Shown: positions 18,164 through 26,348 of the stretch, one piece after another
Layout of the letters: each line of letters begins with the position of its first letter
Position numbering within the stretch: the first letter of the stretch is position 1
NCBI GenBank assembly: GCA_019634575.1
Contig: JAHCAY010000001.1
Span: 3,472,001 to 3,536,000, forward strand
Direction: 5' to 3'
Length of the DNA stretch: 64,000 nt
Source of the DNA: Candidatus Didemnitutus sp.
GTDB taxonomy: Bacteria > Verrucomicrobiota > Verrucomicrobiia > Opitutales > Opitutaceae
Made by a program: the position numbers and the translations under genes
The notes under the pieces: generated by a model
Databases searched by the model: none
What the model was told of the DNA's origin: nothing
What the model saw: the letters and a program-made list of their open reading frames with translations, nothing else

Positions 18164-18655
18164 TCAGGACTTCAGCCGCGTGAAGACGAACTGACGCGGA
18201 GCGACCTTCGTGTGGCACGCGTAGCAGGCCTGGGCCGCGTTCATTTCCAGCGCGGCGTGCGAGGCGATGTCGTAGTCCTCGAATTGCCAGCCGCCGGTCT
18301 CGGCGAAGCGGGCGTCGCGAACCATCGTGCTGGTCGAGGCGCGTTCGCCGCAGGCGAGGGAGCCGTCGGGTTGCGTGACGACCTTGAAGATGTCGAAGAC
18401 GAGGACGGCGCCTTCCGGATAGCTGCCGGTGCGCAGGCCTTCGAGGGCGGCGGGATTGGCGTAGACGAAGCCGGCTTGGGTGGGCTTCTGGCCGGCGGGG
18501 ACCTTCGTGAAGTCCGGTGCCTTCACCTGTTTCCATTGCAGAAAATCCTCGGGGAACGGGGCGTGGGCCGGCGCGGGATCGGCGGCGTGAGCGAGCGCGG
18601 CGAAGGGAAGGAGCACGAGCGCGAGGAGCGCGGGACGGAGGCGGCGTGGGGTCAT
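18164..18655 (-). CDS. Cytochrome P460-domain protein
   Basis: A 163-residue protein from the ATG at 18655; that start gives a clean signal peptide (residues 1-25, ending AHAAD), whereas the longer frame does not. The mature part has the cytochrome P460 pattern: FPEDFLQWKQVKAPDF, VYANPAALEGLRTGSYPEGAVLVFDI, and a haem-attachment CYACH motif near the C-terminus. P460 proteins carry a c-type haem cross-linked to lysine and oxidise small nitrogen compounds. Many family members of unknown activity exist. It lies 40 bp upstream of the ChaN-like gene and may be co-transcribed with it. Confidence 0.85.
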   Translation of the reverse strand: MTPRRLRPALLALVLLPFAALAHAADPAPAHAPFPEDFLQWKQVKAPDFTKVPAGQKPTQAGFVYANPAALEGLRTGSYPEGAVLVFDIFKVVTQPDGSLACGERASTSTMVRDARFAETGGWQFEDYDIASHAALEMNAAQACYACHTKVAPRQFVFTRLKS

Positions 18656-18838
18656 GGCGCGCGAGAATTCCGCGCCGGCGTGACGCGTCGAGCGATTTGC
18701 GACGACCTGCGGGCCGCTCGGCACCAAGCGTGCGACGAATCGCACGTCGCTGCGCGGAGCAGGTCGGAGCGGAGTGGCGATCCGCTCCCGCCGGTGGGTG
18801 CGTCTGCGTGGGTCAATGCGGCGGCGGGGCCGGGCGGG

Positions 18839-21187
18839 TCAGCGGTCGGCGACGATCTTTTCCCGGAGGTGGGTGCACCGCTGCTTCGACTCGGCGTTAC
18901 GCACGGCCATCGAGTAGGCGGCGGGTTCGCCGACGACGAAGACCTTTTTCCGGCCGCGCGTGATCGCCGTATAGACGAGGTTGCGCTGGAGCATCATGAA
19001 ATGCGCCTTGAGCAGCGGCACGATCACGACGGGATACTCGCTGCCCTGCGACTTGTGGATGCTGATGGCGTAGGCGAGCGCGACCTCGTTCATCTCGCCG
19101 CGCTCGAAGACGTGCTGCTCGCCGTCGAAGTCGGCGATGAGCGTGCCCTTGGTGAGATCGGTGCTGACGATGGTGCCGATGTCGCCGTTGAAGAGGCCCT
19201 TGTCGTAGTTGTTGCGCAGCTGGATGAGTTTGTCGCCGACTTCGAAGGTGCCGTTGATTGTGCGGATGCCGCGGGCGGGCTCGTTCTCCCGCGCCCGGAG
19301 GTCGCGGGCTACCTCGGCGCCGCCGGGGACGTCGGCGCCCACCTTCCAGGGTCGGAGCGCGGCTTGGAGGCGGGTGTTGAGGTTGGCGACGCCGGCCGTG
19401 CCCTTGTGCATCGGCGCGAGCACCTGCACGTCGGTGATCGGATTGAACCACTTGAAATGCGCCGGGATGAAGCGCGTGGTGAGCTCGATGACCTTCGCGA
19501 GGCAATCCTCGGCGTCGGTGGCGGCGATGAAGTTCAGGTCGCTCCACGCCTGCGCCTTTTCGACCTCGGTGTGCACGGGCGGCGGATGCGCGTGGCCTTC
19601 GTTGATGGCGTGCGCGGTGGTGACTATGGCACTTTCTTTGCCCTGCCGATAGACGAAGGAGAGACGAGTCACCGGAAGCTGAGAGCCGAGGGCTGAGAGC
19701 TGAGCACTGACGGCTATGAGATCCTTCAGCACGTTGCCGGCGCCGACGCTCGGGAGCTGGTCGATGTCGCCGACCAGGAGCAGGTGCGCGCGGATCGGCA
19801 CGGCTTGCAGCAGCGCGGCAGCGAGGCGCACGTCGAGCATCGAGGCTTCGTCGACGATGAGGAAATCGGTCGCGAGCGGATGCGACTCGTTCACCGTGAA
19901 CGCGCCGTTCTCGAACTTCAGCAGGCGATGGATCGTCGAGGCGAAGCCGCCGGTCGTCTCGGCGAGGCGCTGCGCGGCGCGGCCGGTGGGCGCGGCGAGG
20001 GTCACGCGGACTTTCTTGGCCTTCAGGATGTCCACGAGCGCGCGCAAGATCGTGGTTTTGCCCGTGCCCGGTCCGCCGGTGAGAATGGTGAACTTGTGCG
20101 TGAGCGCGTTTTTGATCGCGGCGGCTTGCAGGCCGTGGAACTCGAAGCCGGCCTTCTCCTGCGCCCACGTGACGGCGGCGTCGACCTTGATCGGCGGCAG
20201 GCCGCTGGCGTGCGCGCCGAGGCGACGCACGACGTCGGCGATTTTCTGTTCCGCGCGTGAGTTGGCGGGGAGCTGAATGAAGGCCGCTTTGCCGGCGCCG
20301 TGCGCGACGATGGCTTTCTGCGCGATCAAGGCGTCGATGCGCGCCTCGACGCGCTCGGCGGACGTCTCGAGCAGCGTGGCGGTGTAGGTGACGAGCTCCT
20401 CGCGCGGGTAGGCGGTGTGGCCGTCTTCCTGCAATGTCTCGAGTGCGTAGATGAGGCCGGCGTCGAGGCGCGGCGCGGCGTCGTTGGCGAAGCCGAGATT
20501 GATGGCGAGGCGGTCGGCGGTCTTGAAGCCGATGCCGTCGATCTCGCGCGCGATGCGGTAGGGTTCCTCGCGGATGATCTGCTGCGCGGCGGCGCCGAAC
20601 TTGTTCACGATCTTCACGCACTGCGAAGTCGTGACGCCGTAGGTTTGGAGGTAGATGTGGACTTCGCGGAGGGTTTTCTGCTCGTCCCACGCGGCCTTGA
20701 TCGCGGTGGCGCGGACCTTGCCGATGCCGGGGACTTTGCGGAGCTTGCCGGATTCCTCGCTGAGCACGCGGAACGTGTCGGTGCCGAACGCGTCGACGAT
20801 CTTGTTGGCGTAGACCTTGCCGATGCCGGGGACGAGGCCGCTGCCGAGGTATTTGCGGATGCCGTAGACGGACGACGGCAGCTCGCTCTTGTGCGCGGCG
20901 ATCTTGAATTGCGCGCCGTGCTGCGCGTGTTTCACCCACTCGCCGGTCAGCTGGAGCGTCTCGCCGCACTGCACGCCGGGGAGCGTGCCGACGATGGTGA
21001 CGCGATCCTCGGCGCGCTCGGCGGTGTCGGGGCGCAGTTCGGCGATGGTGTAGTGGTTCTCCTCGTTGAAGAAGATGATGCGCTCGAGAACGCCGACAAG
21101 GGAGTTGGAGGAGGGGGCCGCCACGAGAGCAAGAGGTTGGCGACGTGGACTGGAAAGAAAAGCGCGGAGCGCGGGGGATGCGGTCAA
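18839..21187 (-). CDS. recD2: RecD2 (RecD-like) SF1B DNA helicase
   Basis: A 782-residue RecD2 5'-3' helicase. An N-terminal OB-like domain (about 28-95) precedes tandem helix-hairpin-helix motifs (KYLGSGLVPGIGKVYANKIV, LRKVPGIGKVRA; about 110-165). The motor follows with Walker A GGPGTGKTT (near 370), DEASMLD (near 446), the VYRQ motif III/IV region and YAISIHKSQGSEYPVVIVP near the end. The annotated start is TTG at 21187; a later GTG is possible. Between the motor motifs, the stretch SAQLSALGSQL is encoded by a 35-bp heptamer array (19677-19711), apparently an in-frame repeat insertion. Confidence 0.95.
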   Translation of the reverse strand: MTASPALRAFLSSPRRQPLALVAAPSSNSLVGVLERIIFFNEENHYTIAELRPDTAERAEDRVTIVGTLPGVQCGETLQLTGEWVKHAQHGAQFKIAAHKSELPSSVYGIRKYLGSGLVPGIGKVYANKIVDAFGTDTFRVLSEESGKLRKVPGIGKVRATAIKAAWDEQKTLREVHIYLQTYGVTTSQCVKIVNKFGAAAQQIIREEPYRIAREIDGIGFKTADRLAINLGFANDAAPRLDAGLIYALETLQEDGHTAYPREELVTYTATLLETSAERVEARIDALIAQKAIVAHGAGKAAFIQLPANSRAEQKIADVVRRLGAHASGLPPIKVDAAVTWAQEKAGFEFHGLQAAAIKNALTHKFTILTGGPGTGKTTILRALVDILKAKKVRVTLAAPTGRAAQRLAETTGGFASTIHRLLKFENGAFTVNESHPLATDFLIVDEASMLDVRLAAALLQAVPIRAHLLLVGDIDQLPSVGAGNVLKDLIAVSAQLSALGSQLPVTRLSFVYRQGKESAIVTTAHAINEGHAHPPPVHTEVEKAQAWSDLNFIAATDAEDCLAKVIELTTRFIPAHFKWFNPITDVQVLAPMHKGTAGVANLNTRLQAALRPWKVGADVPGGAEVARDLRARENEPARGIRTINGTFEVGDKLIQLRNNYDKGLFNGDIGTIVSTDLTKGTLIADFDGEQHVFERGEMNEVALAYAISIHKSQGSEYPVVIVPLLKAHFMMLQRNLVYTAITRGRKKVFVVGEPAAYSMAVRNAESKQRCTHLREKIVADR
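19677..19711. repeat. Heptamer tandem array inside recD2
   Basis: Five consecutive 7-bp units on the plus strand: AGCTGAG, AGCCGAG, GGCTGAG, AGCTGAG, CACTGAC. The same 35-bp architecture with related units occurs between genes at 51777-51811. Inside recD2 the array encodes a short insertion between the LKDLIA and TRLSFVYRQ segments. Confidence 0.6.
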
Positions 21188-21217
21188 ACGAAAGGCCGGA
21201 CCTCGATGGCCCGGCCT
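21186..21217 (-). terminator. Intrinsic terminator of the secreted orphan gene
   Basis: On the minus strand, AGGCCGG pairs with CCGGCCT around an 11-base loop and is followed by TTCGTT. It lies 30 bp past the stop codon of the gene at 21247-22008 and directly before the presumed recD2 start, so it would separate the two transcription units. Confidence 0.65.
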
Positions 21218-21246
21218 GTGGTGGTCGAAAGAGTTCGGCTAGGCGC

Positions 21247-22008
21247 TCAGTTCGGGCTGGCCGGCACGTTAATCACGGGAGTCTCGACGGGCGTCAGGGG
21301 ATCGAGAATTTCGTTGAGGACTTGAGTATTGGTGGTCGGCGTCACGGTAACACCCGGGACGGTGGTGGCCGCAGCGGTGAGCGCGGCCACGGTGGCGCCC
21401 GAACCTTGGGCCGTGGCTTGGACAACGGCGCCGACAGCCTGATTCAGGGTCTCACCTGTGACGGTGCCGGCGGAGCCGAGGCCCGAGACCGCATTCCGCA
21501 CGATGGTGGTGGCTTGCTCCGGCACGGCGGTGGCGACGACCTTGACCACGAGGGCCAGCTGGGTGAGAGCGGCGGGAGTGTTGCCGGAGAGCTTGGCGAC
21601 ATCGGTAACGGCCGCGACCAGGTTGGTGGCGAGGGCTGGGTTGCTTTTCACCAAGGACGAAAGGCTGGTGGGCGCGGAGGCGAAGCCGGTGGAGCTGATC
21701 ACGACGCCCGTGCCCGCATCGATCGTGACCGACTGGCCGTTGGCGAGCTTCACCGTGACCTGACCGCTGAGCGCGGCGACCGTGGTGTTGCCCTGCGCAT
21801 CGAGGTCGGTGAACGTCATGGTATCATCGCTGCCCCGAAACTGCAGCGTTTCGTTGGCGTCCACGTTTTGTCCGGTAGAAGTATCAACATGACCGCGGTG
21901 CACGGTCATATTGTTGTCTCTAAAAGTCACCAAGCTGGCGTGGAGCGAGCTGGTGACCGCGAAGGCGACGAGAAGGGCGAGGAGGCGCGGGAGCATGGTG
22001 ACTTTCAT
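21247..22008 (-). CDS. Secreted protein of unknown function
   Basis: A 253-residue protein with a signal peptide (1-24, ending SSLHAS). Residues about 25-110 are beta-rich and resemble the repeated strands of a FecR-like or bactofilin-like sheet (VTFRDNNMTVHRGHV, LSGQVTVKLANGQSVTIDAG). Residues about 115-230 are Ala/Val/Thr-rich and probably helical, and the tail is proline-rich. I do not recognise the family. It has its own terminator and is divergent from the HEAT-like gene at 22209, so it is probably a single-gene unit. Confidence 0.75.
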   Translation of the reverse strand: MKVTMLPRLLALLVAFAVTSSLHASLVTFRDNNMTVHRGHVDTSTGQNVDANETLQFRGSDDTMTFTDLDAQGNTTVAALSGQVTVKLANGQSVTIDAGTGVVISSTGFASAPTSLSSLVKSNPALATNLVAAVTDVAKLSGNTPAALTQLALVVKVVATAVPEQATTIVRNAVSGLGSAGTVTGETLNQAVGAVVQATAQGSGATVAALTAAATTVPGVTVTPTTNTQVLNEILDPLTPVETPVINVPASPN

Positions 22009-22208
22009 GAAAGTTGGAAAATGAAGGAGGGGAGCGAAGGGATTTTCCTTCGGGCGTCAAGAGACGCGGACCCCGTGAGGCCAGAGTAGATTTCTTCATC
22101 GAAGAGATTGAGTTCGAGGCCGTCACGCATGGGAGATGCTGCAAAAGGCAATGCGATTTGATCCACAAGCAGGCTCGCTCCGGTCGGGCGGTTGATTGAA
22201 AAAAGAGC

Positions 22209-22757
22209 ATGCTGCTCGACGAGCTCGAAACCGAACCGAGGATTTCCGTGCCGCAGTTGCGGCAGTGGCATGAGCGGAACTGCACGCATGCACGTTACGC
22301 GCAGACTGTGGCGGAGGCGATCGTGAGCGGCTCGCCCGCGCTCGAGTGGACGGGCGCCTGGCTGTTGCGGCGCTGGTTGAGCGACGGCGGGCTGCCGCCG
22401 CTGGAAGCGTGGACGATCGTCGTCGATGGTTTGGACGGCGTGCGCTCGCACCTCGGTCGGCTGATTCTCTGCCAGCTCTGGGCGGAGAAACCGGAGTTGA
22501 TCGAGCTGGCTCCGGCGGAGGTGACGAGTTTTTTGCGCGAGCAGTTGGATGATCCGAAAGCGACGGTCCGCGTGTGGAGCCTGAACGCGCTGTGGTTCGC
22601 GGCGAAGCGGCATCCGGAGCTCCGCGCCGATGTGCGCGCGGCGGTGCGGCGCGCGAAACGCGATCCGGAGGCCTGCGTGCAGGCGCGGTTGCGGCAGATG
22701 GGATTGGTGCCGTATCCGGAAAAGAAAAAGCCCGCCGCGAAAGGCGGCGGGCGGTAG
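22209..22757 (+). CDS. HEAT-repeat-like protein of unknown function
   Basis: A 182-residue protein made of amphipathic helical pairs (AIVSGSPALEWTGAWLLRRW, VTSFLREQLDDPKATVRVWS, LNALWFAAKRHPELRADVR). The pattern is that of short HEAT/ARM-type repeats, as in bacterial DNA-binding or scaffold proteins. There is no signal peptide, so it is cytoplasmic. Its basic tail (EKKKPAAKGGGR) is encoded by bases that also form the terminator of the convergent DUF2059 gene. The function is unknown. Confidence 0.7.
   Translation: MLLDELETEPRISVPQLRQWHERNCTHARYAQTVAEAIVSGSPALEWTGAWLLRRWLSDGGLPPLEAWTIVVDGLDGVRSHLGRLILCQLWAEKPELIELAPAEVTSFLREQLDDPKATVRVWSLNALWFAAKRHPELRADVRAAVRRAKRDPEACVQARLRQMGLVPYPEKKKPAAKGGGR
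22721..22753 (-). terminator. Intrinsic terminator of the DUF2059 gene, inside the convergent gene
   Basis: On the minus strand, GCCCGCCGC and GCGGCGGGC form a perfect 9-bp stem with a 5-base loop, followed by TTTTTCTTTT. It lies 28 bp past the DUF2059 stop codon but within the last codons of the plus-strand HEAT-like gene. Confidence 0.8.
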
Positions 22758-22781
22758 CGCGGTGGGCGCGGGCGGAGCGAA

Positions 22782-23339
22782 TCACTTCGCCGGCTCGGCG
22801 GGCTTGGCGGCGGCCGCGGCGGCGGCAGCGGCCGCGTCGGCTTTCGCTTCCTCGGCCTGCGCGTCGGCGATGATCTGTTGGATCTTCGGCATCAGGCCGC
22901 GTTGCATCTCCTGCACGGCCGGCATCAGGCGCTTGGCGATTTCGGCCTGCTTGAGTTGGGCGCTGGCGCCTTCGGGCGAGGTGTAGAACGCCTTCATGGC
23001 TTTCAGCTCGGCGTCGGTGAAAACGTCGGCGTAGATCGTGTCCATTTTCGTGAGCAGCGACTTGGTCATGTCGACGCTCAACGCCATGATTTTCCCCTGC
23101 AGCGCCTCGGCGCGGGCGCGTTTCTCGGGTGACAGGTTGGCGGAAGCGCCGGCCATCTGCGTGGCCATTTGCTTCATCTGGCCGGTCATGCGGTCGATGA
23201 GTTTGTCGGCCTGCATGGCGGCGATGACTTCGCGCGCGAGCGCGAGCTTGGCGGCGTCGGGCGCGGGCGCCGGAGCGGGAGTTTGGGCGCGAGCGCCGGC
23301 TGCGACGGCGAACGCGAGGAGGAACAGGATTTTTTTCAT
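22782..23339 (-). CDS. DUF2059-family exported protein
   Basis: A 185-residue protein from the ATG at 23339. It has a signal peptide (1-18, ending AGARAQ) and a helical DUF2059 domain (about 45-150: DKLIDRMTGQMKQMATQM, then YADVFTDAELKAMKAFYTSPEG and KQAEIAKRLMPAVQEM). The last 25 residues are an alanine-rich low-complexity tail. DUF2059 proteins are periplasmic and of unknown function. The start is preferred over longer frames because it supplies the signal peptide. Confidence 0.9.
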   Translation of the reverse strand: MKKILFLLAFAVAAGARAQTPAPAPAPDAAKLALAREVIAAMQADKLIDRMTGQMKQMATQMAGASANLSPEKRARAEALQGKIMALSVDMTKSLLTKMDTIYADVFTDAELKAMKAFYTSPEGASAQLKQAEIAKRLMPAVQEMQRGLMPKIQQIIADAQAEEAKADAAAAAAAAAAKPAEPAK

Positions 23340-23442
23340 GATGGTGAGCGCGCTGGCCCGGCGCAGTCGCGAGCAAAGCACAGCGGCGGCGAAATTCAAC
23401 GCGGCGTTGGACAACCCGCGCGAAACGCGCACGCTGCGGCGC

Positions 23443-23889
23443 ATGCTCACGTGGGAAGACCTGCAACCCGGACAGAAATTCGGCACCGCGGAATACGAAA
23501 TGACCGCCGCGGAGATCGTCGCGTTCGCGCGGCAGTATGATCCGCAGCCGTTCCACACCGATCCGGTGGCGGCGAAGGATTCGCTCTTCGGCGAGCAGGT
23601 GGCGAGCGGCTGGCACACGGCGGCGGTGAGCATGCGCCTGATGGTGCAGGGCGAGATGCAGGTCGCGGGCGGCGTGATCGGGCACGTGGTCGAGGAGTTG
23701 CGTTTCCCTCGGCCGGTGCGGCCCGGCGACCGCTTGCGTGTCGCGCAGGAAGTGGTGGCGAAGAGCGAAATGCCCGGACGCCCCACGCATGGGCGGCTGA
23801 CGTTGCGCAGCCGGACCTACAATCAGGACGGGAAAACCGTGCAGCACATGACGTCGCAGCTGGTGATTCAGCGGCGGCGTGCGGAGTAG
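23443..23889 (+). CDS. MaoC-like hot-dog-fold dehydratase
   Basis: A 148-residue protein with the MaoC/hydratase-2 signature. The motif EIVAFARQYDPQPFHTDPVAA holds the catalytic Asp and His of the family, and FGEQVASGWHTAAVSMRLMV is the conserved substrate-binding loop. FPRPVRPGDRLRV completes the hot-dog core. Family enzymes hydrate 2-enoyl-CoA esters. The frame is open further upstream, but the ATG at 23443 gives the usual single-domain length. No fatty-acid gene is adjacent, so the substrate is unknown. Confidence 0.88.
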   Translation: MLTWEDLQPGQKFGTAEYEMTAAEIVAFARQYDPQPFHTDPVAAKDSLFGEQVASGWHTAAVSMRLMVQGEMQVAGGVIGHVVEELRFPRPVRPGDRLRVAQEVVAKSEMPGRPTHGRLTLRSRTYNQDGKTVQHMTSQLVIQRRRAE

Positions 23890-23986
23890 ACGGGGGGCGA
23901 GGCGGAGCGCCCGCGTCGAGCGCGTCGTGGGGACGCGAGCGGTTTCGGCGCTTGGCGAACGGCGGCCCACGCGGCACCGTGCGGCC

Positions 23987-24349
23987 ATGTCCCTCGCCGC
24001 CACGCTCCTCACGGCGCTCGTTGCGCTGCTGCACGTCTACTTCCTCGTGTTGGAAATTTTCCTCTGGAACACGCCTTACGGGCGGCGCGTGTTCGGGCTG
24101 ACGCCGGAGTTCGCCGCGGCGAGCCGGAAGCTCGCGATGAATCAGGGGCTCTACAACGGCTTCCTCGCGGCGGGTCTCGTCTGGGGCATGGCGGCGGCGG
24201 GCGAACTCGGTTTCGCGGTGCGTGTGTTCTTCCTCGGCTGCGTCGTGGTGGCGGGCGTGTTCGGCGCGGCGACGGCGAGCCGGAAGATTCTCTTCGTGCA
24301 GGCGCTGCCGGGTGCGCTGGCGATGGCGATGACGTTCGGCGCGCGATAA
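23987..24349 (+). CDS. DUF1304-family membrane protein
   Basis: A 120-residue protein with four predicted membrane helices and the DUF1304 features LHVYFLVLEIFLWNTPYGRRVFGL, MNQGLYNGFLAAGLVWG and FVQALPGALAM. The ATG at 23987 places the first helix at the extreme N-terminus. The family is widespread and uncharacterised. It lies about 40 bp upstream of the first DUF2721 gene on the same strand, so the three small membrane-protein genes may be co-transcribed. Confidence 0.9.
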   Translation: MSLAATLLTALVALLHVYFLVLEIFLWNTPYGRRVFGLTPEFAAASRKLAMNQGLYNGFLAAGLVWGMAAAGELGFAVRVFFLGCVVVAGVFGAATASRKILFVQALPGALAMAMTFGAR

Positions 24350-24389
24350 GCGGATTGCGACGCGCGGGGCGGCGGGCAATCTCGCCGGC

Positions 24390-24845
24390 ATGGAATCGCT
24401 CTCGTCGCTCCTGCCGATCATCCAGCTCGCGATCACGCCGGTGATTTTGCTGTCGGGCATGGGTGCGTTGATGATCGTGCTGACCAACCGCATGGGACGC
24501 ATCGTGGATCGCACGCGGCAGCTGGCGGAGGCGATTCCCGAGGCTGGCGGCGAGACCCGCCAGCACTTGGAGGATCAACTCGAGATCATGTGGGCGCGCT
24601 CGATCATGATCCGGCGTGCGGTGACGGCGGCGGGATTCAGCATGTTGTCATCGTGCTTCCTGATCGTGACGCTGTTCTGCGGCGCGCTGCTCGAGTGGCG
24701 GGTGCGCGAGGTGGTGCTGTTCCTGTTCGGGCTGAGCATCGTGCTGCTCATCGCGTCGCTGGCGGAATTCCTGCGCGACATCTTCTCCGCGCTGCATGCG
24801 CTGCGTTTGCAGATCGACCGGGCGAAGGGACTGCCGCGGCAGTGA
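24390..24845 (+). CDS. DUF2721-family membrane protein (first copy)
   Basis: A 151-residue protein with three membrane helices (about 8-28, 78-98, 105-125) and the family pattern ITPVILLSGMGALMIVLTNRMGRIVDRTRQLAE at the N-terminus. DUF2721 proteins are inner-membrane proteins of unknown role. The next gene is a clear paralogue, so this is a tandem duplication. Confidence 0.88.
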   Translation: MESLSSLLPIIQLAITPVILLSGMGALMIVLTNRMGRIVDRTRQLAEAIPEAGGETRQHLEDQLEIMWARSIMIRRAVTAAGFSMLSSCFLIVTLFCGALLEWRVREVVLFLFGLSIVLLIASLAEFLRDIFSALHALRLQIDRAKGLPRQ

Positions 24846-24977
24846 GCGGGGGCGGCGCGCGGTCCGACGCGTGTTCCGGGGCGCCGACGGCAGGACATGC
24901 GCTGGCTCTGGCAACGGGCGCGCATTCGTGACGAAGCCGGGCATTGCGCCGCCCGGTGGCGGACCTAGCGTCGAGCC

Positions 24978-25430
24978 ATGGACGCTATTCCTCCGAGCAT
25001 GTTGCCCGTCATCCAGGCTTCGGTCACTCCCGTGATCCTGATTTCGGGCGCGGGCATGTTGCTGCTGACGCTGTCGAATCGCATGGGACGCATCGTGGAT
25101 CGCACCCGGGCGCTGGCCCGCGAATTGCGCGAGCATCCCGAGCAGACGAGCGCGCGCATCGAGGAGCAGCTCACGGTGCTCACGGTCCGCACCCGGCTGA
25201 TCCGCTCGTCCGTGATGTGGACGGTGTTGAGCATGCTCTCGGCGTGCCTGCTCATCATGATGATTTTCGCCACGGCGGTGCTGAAGATCGGCGGCGAGGT
25301 GCTGGTGTTCGCGTTCTTCTTCGGTGCGATCGTGCTCCTGTTCGGCTCGTTGATCTATTTCGCGCGCGAAATGGTGCTGTCGCTGCACGCGTTGGAATCG
25401 GAAGTCACTTGGTCGCGGCAAGGCAAGTAA
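24978..25430 (+). CDS. DUF2721-family membrane protein (second copy)
   Basis: A 150-residue paralogue of the preceding protein, sharing the SVTPVILISGAGMLLLTLSN and RMGRIVDRTR stretch and the same three-helix layout. It lies 132 bp downstream on the same strand. The divergence between the copies is considerable outside the N-terminal helix, so the duplication is not recent. Confidence 0.88.
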   Translation: MDAIPPSMLPVIQASVTPVILISGAGMLLLTLSNRMGRIVDRTRALARELREHPEQTSARIEEQLTVLTVRTRLIRSSVMWTVLSMLSACLLIMMIFATAVLKIGGEVLVFAFFFGAIVLLFGSLIYFAREMVLSLHALESEVTWSRQGK

Positions 25431-25484
25431 GGCATTCCTCGCGACCGCGCCGGCGGAGCGCGTGAGCGGCGGCGTGAGCGGCGA

Positions 25485-25503
25485 CATTACGTATTACGTA
25501 ATG
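25485..25503. repeat. Near-perfect palindrome with CGTATTACG core (first)
   Basis: CATTACGTA and TACGTAATG form 9-bp arms around a single T. It is strikingly AT-rich for this genome. Its core CGTATTACG is shared with a second palindrome whose centre is 120 bp away. Confidence 0.6.
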
Positions 25504-25602
25504 AACGGCCGGGCGGGGCCGCGTGGCTCGGCCGCGGGCGAGGCGGACGCGCGGTTGTGGGAGCGCGGCGGCGGGCGTGGGGCTGCGGGTTTGCGGCGGG
25601 GT

Positions 25603-25625
25603 AATTTTGCGTATTACGCAAAATT
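25603..25625. repeat. Near-perfect palindrome with CGTATTACG core (second)
   Basis: AATTTTGCGTA and TACGCAAAATT form 11-bp arms around a single T, and an outer CGGG/CCCG pairing can extend the stem. It lies 17 bp beyond the stop codon of the convergent HAD gene. It may act as a terminator-like hairpin, or be a protein-binding site together with the palindrome at 25485. Confidence 0.6.
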
Positions 25626-25642
25626 GCCCGAAGGACGAAATC

Positions 25643-26290
25643 TCAGCAGCGGGCGAGGACCGCCGGCGCGGTGGACGGGAGGTCGGGGAAAATTTCGGTC
25701 GCGCCGGCGGCGCGCAGCGCGGGCGCGTCGTGCGTGCCGGTGGTGACACCGTAGAAGGCGAGCCCGGCGTTCAACGCGGTCGCGACGTCGTAGATGGAAT
25801 CGCCGACCAGCGCCGTTTCGGCCGTCGTCGCGCCGAGGGCGTGCAGGGCGTGGTCGACGAATTCGCGCTGCGGTTTCAGCCAGGGCGTGTCGCCGGCGCC
25901 GAAGATGCCGTCGAGCTGGGGCGTGATTTTCAGGTGCGCGCAGACTTCGCGCGACGCGTCGCCGCGTTTGTTCGTGAGGGCGGCGCATTTCACGCCGCGG
26001 GCCCGCAGCGCGCAGAGCAGTTCGAGCGTGCCGGGGAAGATCGCGGCGTCCTGCAGGCTCGTGGCGTGCCAGTGTTCGAGGTAGATGGGCAGGATGCGCG
26101 CCACGTTGGCCTCGCCGGCGAGATCGCGGATGGCGTCGTCGAGTCCGCGGCCGATGGCGCGTTTGACCTGGTCGAAGGTCGGGGCGGGCAGCCCGAGCTG
26201 CTGCATGGCGAAGGAGTGGCAGCGGTGGATCGCGTGAAATTGGTCGACGATGGTGCCGTCGAGGTCGAAGAGGACGGTGCGCAGGCGCAT
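25643..26290 (-). CDS. HAD-superfamily phosphatase (phosphoglycolate phosphatase-like)
   Basis: A 215-residue protein from the ATG at 26290. Motif I is VLFDLDGTIVDQ (Asp9 and Asp11), motif II is AALTNK, and motifs III/IV are WLKPQREFVDHAL and LVGDSIYDVATALNAG. A helical cap (about 17-85) lies between motifs I and II, giving the beta-phosphoglucomutase/Gph type architecture. The family dephosphorylates small phosphorylated metabolites such as 2-phosphoglycolate; the exact substrate cannot be assigned. It lies 58 bp downstream of the SnoaL-like gene on the same strand. Confidence 0.9.
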   Translation of the reverse strand: MRLRTVLFDLDGTIVDQFHAIHRCHSFAMQQLGLPAPTFDQVKRAIGRGLDDAIRDLAGEANVARILPIYLEHWHATSLQDAAIFPGTLELLCALRARGVKCAALTNKRGDASREVCAHLKITPQLDGIFGAGDTPWLKPQREFVDHALHALGATTAETALVGDSIYDVATALNAGLAFYGVTTGTHDAPALRAAGATEIFPDLPSTAPAVLARC

Positions 26291-26348
26291 GAGCGTTTCA
26301 GGCAACGCTCGTCGCATCGCGGCCGCCAGCCGGAAAACTGCGCGAGTG

